Source: Candidatus Thorarchaeota archaeon
GTDB taxonomy: Archaea > Asgardarchaeota > Thorarchaeia > Thorarchaeales > Thorarchaeaceae
NCBI GenBank assembly: GCA_011365025.1
Contig: RDOF01000042.1
Span: 1 to 23,270 of the forward strand
DNA length: 23,270 nucleotides
Reading direction: 5' to 3'
Shown here: one piece after another, positions 1 through 7,462 of the stretch
Layout: every line of letters starts with the position of its first letter
Position numbering within the stretch: position 1 is the first letter of the stretch
The notes under the pieces: model-generated
What the model was told of the DNA's origin: nothing
What the model saw: the letters and a program-made list of their open reading frames with translations, nothing else
Database searches by the model: none
Made by a program: the position numbers and the translations under genes

Positions 1-1225
1 CTGATGAGATAAGCATCCCTGCTACTCCTACTAAGCTGTCTTCGAGATTCCGTAGGTCACTGAGTTGTGAAGAACTCAATGAGAACCCTTGGAAATATAC
101 TATCTCGTCGAGGTATTTCCCTAGCAGCTGGAGTGCTTGGCCATTATTAATCAAATCTTCATCTAGACGGTCAAAATGTGGGTCGCGGGTATATGCAGCC
201 ATGACAGATGTGGTCGTTGAGGCCATAATCCACCCAAATGAATTGTGAATGTCAGTCTGGCCAATGCAATGACAAACCTCGTGAAGTATCGTACCGGTGA
301 TTGGAAAACGGATTTTGGAGGGGTCGCCACCAAAAAAGAGAGATGTCAAAGTTAAGCTGCTAATAGTCCATGAACTTATCTCATCATATGCTGACTGAAT
401 TCTTCCCAATCCACGAATAATGTGCTGTGACCAGACAGAGTACAATGGGTATTCCTGAAACAGAATCAGCGATGGAAGTACAAAGTCGCTCTCATAATAC
501 TGAGGACTCTCTACTATAATATCATGCAAGATTGTGTCACAGCGGTCAAGGAAGTCAAAGTCTATATTGACGCTATCATCAAAGGTCTTCTCCTCGACCA
601 GTTCGAACAAAGCAGTAGCGTCCTCATTGACATCATCAAACCAGAAGAGCTCAACAATCCAGTCAATTAGAGGAAATGATTCATTCAGGGTTTCTTCTAT
701 AAGAGAGGGGTGGATTGCCCACTCATCCATGTCCGTTTCTTCATATGAACTGTTAAGGTCGAACATGACGATGAGTGGAATGTATACCTCAAAAGATCCC
801 TCCAAGTCTTTCACATAGTCTAATGCTGGAATTGGATCATATTCTGGCTCTGCTAATCTGGCAGTCATCAATTCAAAAAGATACTCAAGTTGGTCACTTG
901 TGTGTGTTTCATTGATACCTTTCTCATTTGGAGGGAGTTCAACTCCGTAATATTCAACATAATCTGATAACCAGTCTAGAGCCCCAAGGTCGATGAAATA
1001 GGTTCTACTATGTGAGTTATATCCCCTGAGTGGGAGCGAGTAGGGGACATCAATATCCGGAAGTGGGAGCCAATCATCATCCGGATTCAAATCGAATACA
1101 TCAGATGCAGTATACCAGTGCGGAATAGATACTTGACCACTGGGAAAATTAGTTTGTCCCGCTCCTGAGATACTTGCCATGCAGAGAACAATAAGGAACG
1201 TCCAGACTCGTATTCTTCGCGGCAT
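1..1225 (-). CDS. Secreted metzincin-like zinc metalloprotease (C-terminus outside window)
   Basis: I translated this minus-strand frame base by base; it stays open from the start to the window edge (408 codons), so its C-terminus lies beyond position 1. The N-terminus is a signal peptide: basic MPRRIRVW, then hydrophobic TFLIVLCMASISG. The mature part is acidic and rich in aromatic residues. At residues 315-325 it has HEVCHCIGQTD, which fits the metzincin pattern HExxHxxGxxH/D with Asp as third ligand. A Met-turn-like SVMAAY follows at 340-345, and then a helix-like FDRLDEDLI. Known of the family: the two His and the third ligand bind zinc and the Glu is the catalytic base. Inferred: an extracellular protease. 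An ATG at 1249 is also in frame, but the TATA-like box at 1254-1262 would put the transcript start near 1231, so 1225 is preferred. The long N-terminal half is not recognised. Confidence 0.7.
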   Translation of the reverse strand, partial: MPRRIRVWTFLIVLCMASISGAGQTNFPSGQVSIPHWYTASDVFDLNPDDDWLPLPDIDVPYSLPLRGYNSHSRTYFIDLGALDWLSDYVEYYGVELPPNEKGINETHTSDQLEYLFELMTARLAEPEYDPIPALDYVKDLEGSFEVYIPLIVMFDLNSSYEETDMDEWAIHPSLIEETLNESFPLIDWIVELFWFDDVNEDATALFELVEEKTFDDSVNIDFDFLDRCDTILHDIIVESPQYYESDFVLPSLILFQEYPLYSVWSQHIIRGLGRIQSAYDEISSWTISSLTLTSLFFGGDPSKIRFPITGTILHEVCHCIGQTDIHNSFGWIMASTTTSVMAAYTRDPHFDRLDEDLINNGQALQLLGKYLDEIVYFQGFSLSSSQLSDLRNLEDSLVGVAGMLISS

Positions 1226-1253
1226 CCTTATCGAGAACAAAACTGTCATTTTG

Positions 1254-1262
1254 ATATATAAC
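1254..1262 (-). promoter_or_regulatory. TATA-like box of the secreted protease gene
   Basis: On the minus strand this reads GTTATATAT. Archaeal transcription usually starts about 25 bp downstream of the box, here near 1231. That is only a few bases before the ATG at 1225 and downstream of the ATG at 1249. The box therefore supports the shorter start and an almost leaderless mRNA. Confidence 0.5.
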
Positions 1263-1276
1263 ACAGAGGTTTCTAG

Positions 1277-1540
1277 CAACTGAACTGCTCTGGATGGATA
1301 TACCGAGTGCTTGTGATAGTTAGTAGTTGTGTTGCTGATGGAGTGACAAGCTTGGGTGGTAAGCTTGGAAACTCTGGAGCTTCAGCGGCTCCACATCTTC
1401 ATTTCCAAATAATGAATGGACCAGATTTCTTGACTGCAAGAGGATTACCATGCTACTTCAGTAATATCGTCAATTTCTTAGGAAAGAAAATCTCACTGAT
1501 TCAAGATAATCTGACAATTGTGCATACAGTAGATTCTTAG
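1277..1540 (+). pseudogene. Degraded C-terminal fragment of an M23 (LytM-type) peptidase
   Basis: The frame encodes GKLGNSGASAAPHLHFQIM followed by GPDFLTARGLP. This is the C-terminal hallmark of M23 peptidases: the GNSG turn, the zinc-ligand HxH in PHLHFQ, and the usual GLP-F tail. The rest of the family domain is missing. There is no upstream HxxxD zinc-ligand motif, an in-frame stop lies at 1274-1276, and only a weak GTG (1307) could start it. The sequence just upstream belongs to the promoter of the divergent protease gene. I read it as the 3' remnant of a once complete hydrolase gene. Known of the family: M23 enzymes cut cross-links in peptidoglycan-like polymers. A 77-residue protein with one of the zinc motifs should be inactive. 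Confidence 0.65.
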
Positions 1541-1705
1541 CATTCTCTTTGGTCGGAAACAGGCGACGTCTTATAGTCATTTTTGTCATTATTCTCAAAC
1601 CTCGGTAGAAGGACGTGGATAATCTTCACTCGGAGTAGATGAGTGGAACTGCCAAATAGCAGTAAAGCAGGGATTATGGCTATCGGTTTTCAGAGGCTGT
1701 GTAAA

Positions 1706-2548
1706 ATGAAGTATGGTATATACCCATATTGTTTCCTTTATGGAAATGGAAGCAAGGGAATAGATTTTCATGTAGACCTTGCACTAGCAGCAGAAGATGC
1801 AGGGTGGGATGGATTCTTTATATGGGACCACATCTGGGCATGCTGGGAAGGTACTATGGGAGTTGTAGATCCGTGGATCGTGTTGGCTGCTGTGGCTGCT
1901 AAGACGGAGGACATTAAGATAGGACCAATGGTTACTCCGATTCCGCGAAGACGACCTTCCAAGCTGGCACGGGAAACTGTCTCGCTAGACCATCTCTCAA
2001 ACGGTCGATTGATCATGGGGGTAGGCCTTGGAGCTACACAGGAATTAGGTCACTTTGGCGAAACCTCTGATCTAGAAGTTCGAGCAAGGATGTTAGACGA
2101 AGGGCTCGAAGTCCTTACAGGGCTCTGGAGTGGTGAACCATTCTCTTTTGAGGGAGAGTACTACCAGCAGAAGGAAGTGACATTTCTCCCAAAGCCGGTC
2201 CAGAAAAAGATACCAATCTGGGTTGCAGGCACTTGGCCAAAGAAAGCACCTTTCAAGAGAGCAGCACGATATGATGGCGTATTTCCTCTTGGAGAGGGGG
2301 AAGATGGGTTGAGCATTGAGGGATATAGAGAAGCAGTTTCAATCATAGAGAAGGAACGAGGTAATCTCATGGACTATGATATTGTGGTCTCAGGTGATAC
2401 TACAGGCGATGACAAGAAAGCAGACTCTGAGAAGCTTCAGTTATGCGCTGAGACAGGAATGACTTGGTGGCTAGAGTATCTCATAGATTGGGGAGAGACT
2501 CCCAGAGATTTGATGAAACGAGTCAAGCAGGGACCACCTGAACTCTAG
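1706..2548 (+). CDS. LLM-class flavin/F420-dependent oxidoreductase
   Basis: This 280-residue protein has the luciferase-like monooxygenase (bacterial luciferase TIM-barrel) layout. It opens with MKYGIYPYC, then FFIWDHIW near residue 40, DPWIVLAAVAAKTEDIKIG, LDHLSNGRLIMGVGLG, and the late IPIWVAGTWPKKAPFKRAARYDGVFP. The tail TWWLEYLIDWGETP ... KQGPPEL is typical of a short LLM subgroup. Known of the family: these enzymes use reduced FMN or F420 to oxidise or reduce small organic molecules. The substrate cannot be told from sequence, and F420 use would be plausible in an archaeon. The frame extends upstream to a GTG at 1643, but family members start with MK-(Y/F)-G. The ATG at 1706 has an AGAGG about 8 bases upstream and was chosen. 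Its stop shares a CTAG with the convergent gene. Confidence 0.85.
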   Translation: MKYGIYPYCFLYGNGSKGIDFHVDLALAAEDAGWDGFFIWDHIWACWEGTMGVVDPWIVLAAVAAKTEDIKIGPMVTPIPRRRPSKLARETVSLDHLSNGRLIMGVGLGATQELGHFGETSDLEVRARMLDEGLEVLTGLWSGEPFSFEGEYYQQKEVTFLPKPVQKKIPIWVAGTWPKKAPFKRAARYDGVFPLGEGEDGLSIEGYREAVSIIEKERGNLMDYDIVVSGDTTGDDKKADSEKLQLCAETGMTWWLEYLIDWGETPRDLMKRVKQGPPEL

Positions 2549-3270
2549 CTGAATACGAGCAGAACTGGCAGAATCGAGTATCCACTCAATCCTATTGCTG
2601 TGATATTTATCAGTACGTGGATAAGTCCTACGGGCCACATGCTCTTTGCTTTTCTATATAGAAAGATGTATCCGATTGCTATCGCTGTCTGAATGGGAAC
2701 AAACAATTCACTGAATGGGAAAACATATTGCCCCTCGGGAAGGACCAAGATCCAGAATAGTAGATGAATCAGACTGATGAGAGCAATGTATAGTAGGCCC
2801 CCGAGTGCAATCATTATTTTCCTCTTCAGCCCGCCTTTGAAGAACTCTGCATAGGAATCGAAGGTGTAGATCCAGACCAGCTGTTCTGAAAATGCATTCA
2901 CGGGAGCCCAGATTACAAGTGTGAGTATGAACCCCAGAAGATTGAAGTCTGCCACTCGCTGAACAGTGATGAATTCAAATCCGACTAGAACTAGCTGAAG
3001 AATCAGTATGACCAAGAAGACTGAACTTACGTAACTAGCAAACTGCTTTCCAATTTCTGCGCGGTTTATCTCATACCCAACTGCTCCTCGTCGCCATCTC
3101 ACGATTGCCCAGCAGAACACACCATAGTAAAGGATCAATGGAATCAGTGCCCCTGTTGCATTGAAAATAAAAGCAGCAGCGAATGGCAAGCCAATTGCAG
3201 CCAAAGTAGCCAATACTAGGTCCAAGTAAGTTGGCTGGAAATTATCTGGAACATTAGGGAGAATTGTCAT
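2545..3270 (-). CDS. Polytopic membrane protein resembling CPBP (Abi) intramembrane proteases, motif 1 degenerate
   Basis: The 241 residues hold about seven hydrophobic segments (roughly 17-38, 41-58, 79-100, 109-126, 153-175, 188-205, 213-238). The layout recalls CPBP-family intramembrane glutamic proteases. Motif 1 (EExxxR) appears only as SEQLVW at 128-133, without the Glu pair or the Arg. A His sits in ISLIH (169), and motif 3 HxxxN is seen as HVLIN at 218-222. Known of the family: CPBP proteins process prenylated or membrane peptides, using the two Glu. With one Glu lost this protein may be a non-peptidase relative, or the assignment may be wrong. It is the only gene here transcribed towards the LLM gene and shares its stop palindrome. 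Start ATG at 3270. Confidence 0.5.
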   Translation of the reverse strand: MTILPNVPDNFQPTYLDLVLATLAAIGLPFAAAFIFNATGALIPLILYYGVFCWAIVRWRRGAVGYEINRAEIGKQFASYVSSVFLVILILQLVLVGFEFITVQRVADFNLLGFILTLVIWAPVNAFSEQLVWIYTFDSYAEFFKGGLKRKIMIALGGLLYIALISLIHLLFWILVLPEGQYVFPFSELFVPIQTAIAIGYIFLYRKAKSMWPVGLIHVLINITAIGLSGYSILPVLLVFS

Positions 3271-3644
3271 ATTGATTCAATCGTTTCGGACCGTTCAAGC
3301 TATATCACATTTTGGAAAAGGCATTTTCCTACATGGTTTTCTCGATAGAATATTAGTTGGTTTGGGTTTTAGCAGCGTGTTTCTTGTGACTACCTTTTCC
3401 TATCAGAAAAGAATACTGCAAGATTTCTAGGTCATCACCACGATTCAATGGTGCCGCATGAAGCACTAAAGAAATCTGCAAAATTCGCCTAGAGTTCCTC
3501 TAGATAATAATCATAGATCTCTTCTTACACCTTGCAACTCCATGTCTTTAGCAATCTCTAAATAAATCTCACTTAACGCTTCAATATTCTTGACATACAT
3601 AGATTTGGTCGGGGTTTCTCTCCTTCCTTTTTTATTGCAAGAAG
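3271..3644. other. Gap with no intact gene
   Basis: No frame longer than about 60 codons fits a real gene. The right half holds a short broken coding-like piece (3489-3600, minus strand), described separately. The left half (3271-3480) is A/T-rich and presumably carries the promoter of the CPBP-like gene; I see no clear repeat, RNA gene or operator in it. Confidence 0.5.
3489..3600 (-). pseudogene. Short coding-like remnant with a frameshift
   Basis: From an ATG at 3600 the minus strand encodes MYVKNIEALSEIYLEIAKDM ending at a stop after 29 codons. Moving to another frame near 3515 gives EEIYDYYLEEL and a stop at 3489-3491. The two pieces together read like one amphipathic helical protein tail interrupted by an indel. 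It lies directly downstream of the C-GCAxxG-C-C gene on the same strand and may be the remains of a fourth gene of that operon. The family is not recognised. A real 29-residue peptide cannot be excluded. Confidence 0.3.
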
Positions 3645-4094
3645 TCATTCAATATAGGTTGTTAATAACCTCGATACATCTTCAACATATTTCAAACACT
3701 TGTCGAATGCCCCGCTCTCGAATGCTTTCATCATATCCACAGCATCTGTGCTCCCGTCATATTGAATCAGGTCTTGACATAGGATTGACCCATTGATTGC
3801 CTTGAATTCTTCAAGTAATCGAGTAGAGATTTCAGCTACCTTTGGGTTCATTGGGTTCCCATCACCAAATTCTAAGCCAATTGCCATTAGAGCGCCTGTC
3901 AAAGCCCCGCAGACATTACCGGTGAGATTTATTCCCCCACCGAAGGCAGATGCGATCTTCATACAGGTTTCGACGTCAACTCCTTTTTCTCCCATGTAGG
4001 GACCAAACGTAGCGAAGATTGCCTGCGAACAACTTGCCTTCATGCCATTCATTAGCTCCCTTGCAGCGCATGTATTCTTAGATGAATCACTCAT
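3645..4094 (-). CDS. C-GCAxxG-C-C family putative redox protein
   Basis: The 149-residue protein has the spaced cysteines that give this family its name: C22 in SCSQA, C44 in VETCMKIASAFGGG, C62 in NVCGALTGA, C106 in ILCQDL, plus an extra C133. The Gly/Ala-rich AFGGGINLTGN and CGALTGALMAIGL stretches are diagnostic. Members are small, usually soluble, and thought to bind a metal or do thiol redox chemistry; no reaction is firmly known. Its ATG overlaps the stop of the upstream MDR gene in an ATGA, so the two are probably translated together. It is the last intact gene of the regulator-MDR operon, which suggests that it handles electrons or metal for the same process; that link is inference. 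Confidence 0.8.
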   Translation of the reverse strand: MSDSSKNTCAARELMNGMKASCSQAIFATFGPYMGEKGVDVETCMKIASAFGGGINLTGNVCGALTGALMAIGLEFGDGNPMNPKVAEISTRLLEEFKAINGSILCQDLIQYDGSTDAVDMMKAFESGAFDKCLKYVEDVSRLLTTYIE

Positions 4095-5065
4095 TGAATC
4101 ACTTCCTCTGGGTACACTGAAATCGCAACACTACCCACTTTATGTCCTTTATCCGCATAAGCATGAGCTTCTGCAATCTGTTCAAAGGGATAGGTCCTAT
4201 CAATAACTACACGCAATTCATTTGACTCTATAAGTTCTTTGAGAAAATGCAAATTGTTCGGACCACTTGCTATTGCAAATATCGCCTTCTTCTTTCCAAT
4301 CTTTGAAGTCCAAAGCATTTGCAAAAGGAGCCGATATGAGGGTACAGTTGATAGATAGATACCATCTTCTCGAAGTAGCTTCTTGCATTTTGAGAAAGAA
4401 CTCCTCCCCACGGCGTCAAATATTATGTCGTATACTTCTTCTTCTTTGGTAAAATCGGTCTTAGTATAATCAATTACTCTATCTGCGCCTAATGATTCTA
4501 CCAATTCAATGTTCTTTGTGCTGCAGACTCCTGTCACCTCAGCCCCAAAATACTTCGCTAGCTGCACAGCATATACACCAACCCCTCCGGATGCACCATT
4601 GATGAGTACCCGTTGTCCTTTCTGGATATTTGCAAGTGATCTGAGGAAGTATAATGATGTTATTCCCCCAAATCCAATAGATGCTCCTTCTTCATAACTC
4701 ATGCCAGGTGGCATTGTTGTTATCGTTGCATTTTCTGTGCAGACGACATATTCTGCATACGATCTATGAACACAACCGAATATCCTATCTCCTTTCTTGA
4801 ACTTGGTCACATTACTACCAACTTCAACTATTTCTCCTGCTACTTCGTTACCCAAAATTTCCTCTTTTGATGGTTTTAGACCCATCATTAATCTTCCAAA
4901 AGGCCAAATTGGCGCGTCTGCGCTCCTCGTTCTATAATCCATTGCGTTTACAGACGTAGCATGAACTTTCACCAACACTTGATTATCCTGTATACTTGGT
5001 TTTTCTATTTCTTCTAAGATTAGCACATTTGGTGGTCCGAATTTTCTGATAATTGCTGCTTTCAT
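4091..5065 (-). CDS. Zinc-free MDR oxidoreductase (NAD(P)-dependent alcohol dehydrogenase/quinone oxidoreductase type)
   Basis: This 324-residue protein has an N-terminal GroES-like domain (about 1-125) and a Rossmann domain with GASGGVG at 157-163. The Cys and His ligands of zinc alcohol dehydrogenases are absent: the usual first-ligand region reads HATSVNAMDYR. That places it with quinone-oxidoreductase-like MDRs, which reduce enones, quinones or aldehydes with NAD(P)H. The second Rossmann strand ends in VCSTKN, without an acidic residue, which favours NADPH. The C-terminal signature is VIDRTYPFEQIAEAH. An AGGAGG overlaps the stop of the regulator gene 13 bp upstream, and the downstream gene overlaps by 4 bp, so the three genes form one operon. 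It is a paralogue of the three MDR genes at 9,521-13,708. Confidence 0.88.
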   Translation of the reverse strand: MKAAIIRKFGPPNVLILEEIEKPSIQDNQVLVKVHATSVNAMDYRTRSADAPIWPFGRLMMGLKPSKEEILGNEVAGEIVEVGSNVTKFKKGDRIFGCVHRSYAEYVVCTENATITTMPPGMSYEEGASIGFGGITSLYFLRSLANIQKGQRVLINGASGGVGVYAVQLAKYFGAEVTGVCSTKNIELVESLGADRVIDYTKTDFTKEEEVYDIIFDAVGRSSFSKCKKLLREDGIYLSTVPSYRLLLQMLWTSKIGKKKAIFAIASGPNNLHFLKELIESNELRVVIDRTYPFEQIAEAHAYADKGHKVGSVAISVYPEEVIQ

Positions 5066-5078
5066 TCTTCAATTCCTC

Positions 5079-5807
5079 CTAATCTAATTCGTATCGTTCA
5101 TAACTCATGATTTTATCAAGATTAATTAGAGATGCAATTTCCTTTGAGCTCTTGTTGAGGTCTTTGTGGAAGAAGGAATAATGTCCGACAATATTCATGA
5201 ATGTGTCTAAATCAATCTTCGATTTGTATAGATGGGGGTACTTTGCTTCAATCCATGAGATAACCCTGCTATAGAAGTCAACTAATGATGATAGATTATC
5301 GTCCACAAGTTGATTGATATGATCGAATCCTAAGTCTGGATTCATGGCTTGTATCACTCTCTTCAAAGGGTCAAAGAAAGCTCGACCTATTTTTGATTGA
5401 AGAGGTGCATCATACTGATCAAGAAATGCAATTGAAGTTCGCCCATAATATGTTACATAATGTCGACCTTCTAGGATTGTAGCAACTTCCCTAAGTAATC
5501 CATGTTCTACTAGATCTTTTATATGAAAATGGAAATTGGAAAGAGAACATTTCTCACCTGTAGAGCTCTTGATGTAAGCATCATGAAGTTCCTTGGCAGA
5601 AAATGCATGTCTGCGAGAGAGATTGTTTTCCTTGCCAAATTCGTCCTCAATCCCGTCACGAATGAATTTGATTATGAACCACTTTATTTCTGACTGACGT
5701 ACTTGTCCAATATATGTGGACGCCTTTTCAGTAAAGAAATCTAGTTCATGCCAGTATGTGTAAAGGGTCTTCCTAACTTCATCCATTGTAGTTTTCTCAG
5801 ACTTCAT
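5079..5807 (-). CDS. Winged-helix transcriptional regulator, first gene of the MDR operon
   Basis: The 242-residue protein holds a winged-helix DNA-binding region at about 65-130: FSAKELHDAYI, then recognition-helix-like CSLSNFHFHIKDLVEHGLL, and the wing VATILEGRHYVTYYGRTS. The rest is mostly helical and unassigned; it could bind an effector or make the dimer. It does not clearly match a named family; the fold is ArsR/MarR-like. It precedes an MDR gene by 13 bp. Two abutting 24-bp palindromes lie between its TATA-like box and its ATG, so it probably represses its own operon until a substrate of the MDR appears. That model is inference from layout. The start ATG at 5807 has AGGA a few bases upstream. 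Confidence 0.7.
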   Translation of the reverse strand: MKSEKTTMDEVRKTLYTYWHELDFFTEKASTYIGQVRQSEIKWFIIKFIRDGIEDEFGKENNLSRRHAFSAKELHDAYIKSSTGEKCSLSNFHFHIKDLVEHGLLREVATILEGRHYVTYYGRTSIAFLDQYDAPLQSKIGRAFFDPLKRVIQAMNPDLGFDHINQLVDDNLSSLVDFYSRVISWIEAKYPHLYKSKIDLDTFMNIVGHYSFFHKDLNKSSKEIASLINLDKIMSYERYELD

Positions 5808-5818
5808 CTCTCATTCCT

Positions 5819-5866
5819 ACCATTTAGTATTGACTGAACGGTACGATTTAGTATTAACTGAATCGT
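5819..5866. promoter_or_regulatory. Two abutting 24-bp palindromic operator sites
   Basis: Site 1 is 5819-5842 and site 2 is 5843-5866, with no gap. Each has outer arms ACCATT/AACGGT (site 1, one mismatch) or ACGATT/AATCGT (site 2, perfect), and inner AGT...ACT, giving 16-18 symmetric bases out of 24. The two sites also match each other as direct repeats, sharing TTTAGTATT-ACTGAA. They fill the space between the TATA-like box at 5876-5884 and the regulator ATG at 5807 and cover the expected transcript start. A dimer-binding repressor would block transcription here, and two same-phase sites suggest cooperative binding by the regulator encoded next door. Confidence 0.65.
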
Positions 5867-5875
5867 AAAATACTT

Positions 5876-5884
5876 CTATATATG
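5876..5884 (-). promoter_or_regulatory. TATA-like box of the regulator-MDR operon
   Basis: The minus strand reads CATATATAG here. Transcription would start near 5853, inside operator site 2, giving a leader of about 45 bases. The box is nearly symmetric and could also serve the plus-strand membrane-protein gene starting at 5985. Confidence 0.5.
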
Positions 5885-5984
5885 TGTATCTGTTAAGAAT
5901 CCATTAGTGTTCAAGGAGCCTTAGGAAGACCCAGAAACTTATCATAGAGGAATCCAGTCTACTTCTTTAGAGGAGCCTATTAGA

Positions 5985-6890
5985 TTGGCAGTAGAACTAA
6001 TCGTCAAGAAGTATCGCGAACTATACACTTTTGCAATTGTAATCGGACTTTTTCTCTTGATAGGACTTTTCTACATCAATTCATGGGATTTATTCAGCCT
6101 CATTTCTACAGACTACATGGTTTTTCTGTTTTCTATGTCCAGTGTAACAATGAAGCTGCTTAGTGGAATTGGGATAATGCTGACTTATGCTTCTTTGTGC
6201 AGGTTTGCTTTCAGAGTGCTTTCAGATGGAATGAAAGGAAATCCAACTTTCGCTCGAAGAACAAAACTAGCGCTATTGGTACCTGTCGCAGTCATTGCTG
6301 TATATGGAGCATCCAAGATTGTTGGAGTGGCCTTCTCAGGTGGAGATACAATTCTTGATTTGCTAATCACAATCTATGGTATCTGGTCATTTATGCTATC
6401 TATCTATGTGGTTCCTGTTATCCAAGGAAGATATCAACCTGAATACAAGAGATCTAGGAAAGACGAAATTAAGAAACGATTTGGTGATGCCAAGTTCTCA
6501 CTCTGGAGTGGCTACCAAACCCGATTACGCAAGGATTATGGCAAGGTATATGCAAAGGAGTTTGAAAGGTATGGAGAGAGAATGGACTACCTTCGAGCTC
6601 AACTCAGCGGAGTAATGCTGTTTCCATTAGGTATCGCATTGATCGTACTTCCTCCAATCGTTTTGCCTCTAATTGTGCTTTGGCTGCGTACCTTCACATT
6701 GCATAAGAAGCCGCTGACCCTATTTGAGAGGATATTCCTTGCCACAATGGCGATTGGAATAATGATTTTGAGTACACTTATAATCGTGATACTGGACGTG
6801 GCAGTAACACAGATACTCCTTGATACGGTCTATGGTCTGGGAATTCTTACTAGCATCATTGCCCTTGGATATATTGTGATATCTTCCTGA
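5985..6890 (+). CDS. Seven-helix membrane protein of unknown function, possibly C-terminally truncated
   Basis: The family is not recognised. The 301-residue protein has about seven hydrophobic segments (14-31, 44-72, 94-112, 123-147, 208-234, 249-271, 278-299) and one large charged loop at 150-205 rich in Lys, Arg, Glu and Tyr. The start is TTG with GAGGAG 8-9 bases upstream; no ATG fits better. The protein stops right at the end of the last helix. In the -1 frame the sequence goes on as FLIASYAYALRVNLKGRKL, a natural-looking basic tail after a helix. A single-base frameshift near 6883 may therefore have cut off the C-terminus. A transport or sensing role would be a guess. Confidence 0.6.
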   Translation: MAVELIVKKYRELYTFAIVIGLFLLIGLFYINSWDLFSLISTDYMVFLFSMSSVTMKLLSGIGIMLTYASLCRFAFRVLSDGMKGNPTFARRTKLALLVPVAVIAVYGASKIVGVAFSGGDTILDLLITIYGIWSFMLSIYVVPVIQGRYQPEYKRSRKDEIKKRFGDAKFSLWSGYQTRLRKDYGKVYAKEFERYGERMDYLRAQLSGVMLFPLGIALIVLPPIVLPLIVLWLRTFTLHKKPLTLFERIFLATMAIGIMILSTLIIVILDVAVTQILLDTVYGLGILTSIIALGYIVISS

Positions 6891-7368
6891 TTGCTAGCTA
6901 TGCCTACGCCCTTCGTGTTAACCTCAAGGGTAGAAAGCTCACATTGGAATGTTATCCTCGCAAGGAATGTGTCCGTTAAGCAGAGACTGAGCAAGGTGAG
7001 TTGCTCCCAGCATCGCCAAAGCACGAATATGCCTACAAATTGTGGCGAGCAATCTTGGCAATTCATGCAACAGGAAGTTTTGAAAGCAAGTCAAATGATT
7101 CGCATGAATTGCTTGAGGTTGATCTTTATGTCAAATTTGAAATTAATACCACTTTGTGACGATATTGATAAGCCTCAAGAAGCCAATACAGGATGATGCA
7201 ACGACCGAATTCAATATTGTTGCTGAACATAGTATAGGTTCGAATAATGCTCACATATCAGATGAGAGATATCAAGATTACTTGTTCTCGATTTCTTTTC
7301 TCTCATTTGTGCTTTCACTCCAGCTTGATTGGCAGTTTAATCGCGAAAGTGGAACCCTTTCTAGGTGA
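6890..7368 (+). pseudogene. Broken coding-like stretch between the membrane protein and PadR genes
   Basis: One frame from 6890 encodes IASYAYALRVNLKGRKL and reaches a TAA at 6977-6979. The same frame continues with protein-like text (KHEYAYKLWRAILAIHATGS, ELLEVDLYVKFEIN) to a TGA at 7157-7159. Another frame (7156-7368) then gives LKKPIQDDATTEFNIVAEHS and a hydrophobic piece. Each piece has balanced, protein-like composition, but none is a full gene and no good ribosome site leads any of them. The simplest reading is one or two genes broken by a stop and frameshifts, possibly including the lost tail of the membrane protein. The family is not recognised. Sequencing error at two or three sites would look the same. 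Confidence 0.35.
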
Positions 7369-7462
7369 TGAATGATTAGGGATTGAACTGCATAGCAGTC
7401 CCATTATGCAATGAAGATACTTCGACCTGAAGAATTCGCTGACGCTGTTTCAAGCAACACCA

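Noticed and set aside
534..818. 94-codon plus-strand frame, very rich in Ser
   Set aside because: It is the antisense shadow of the secreted protease gene, which is open on the minus strand through the whole region.
1643..1705. N-terminal extension of the LLM oxidoreductase from GTG 1643
   Set aside because: Family members begin with MK-(Y/F)-G, and a ribosome site precedes ATG 1706; the extra 21 residues look unlike the family.
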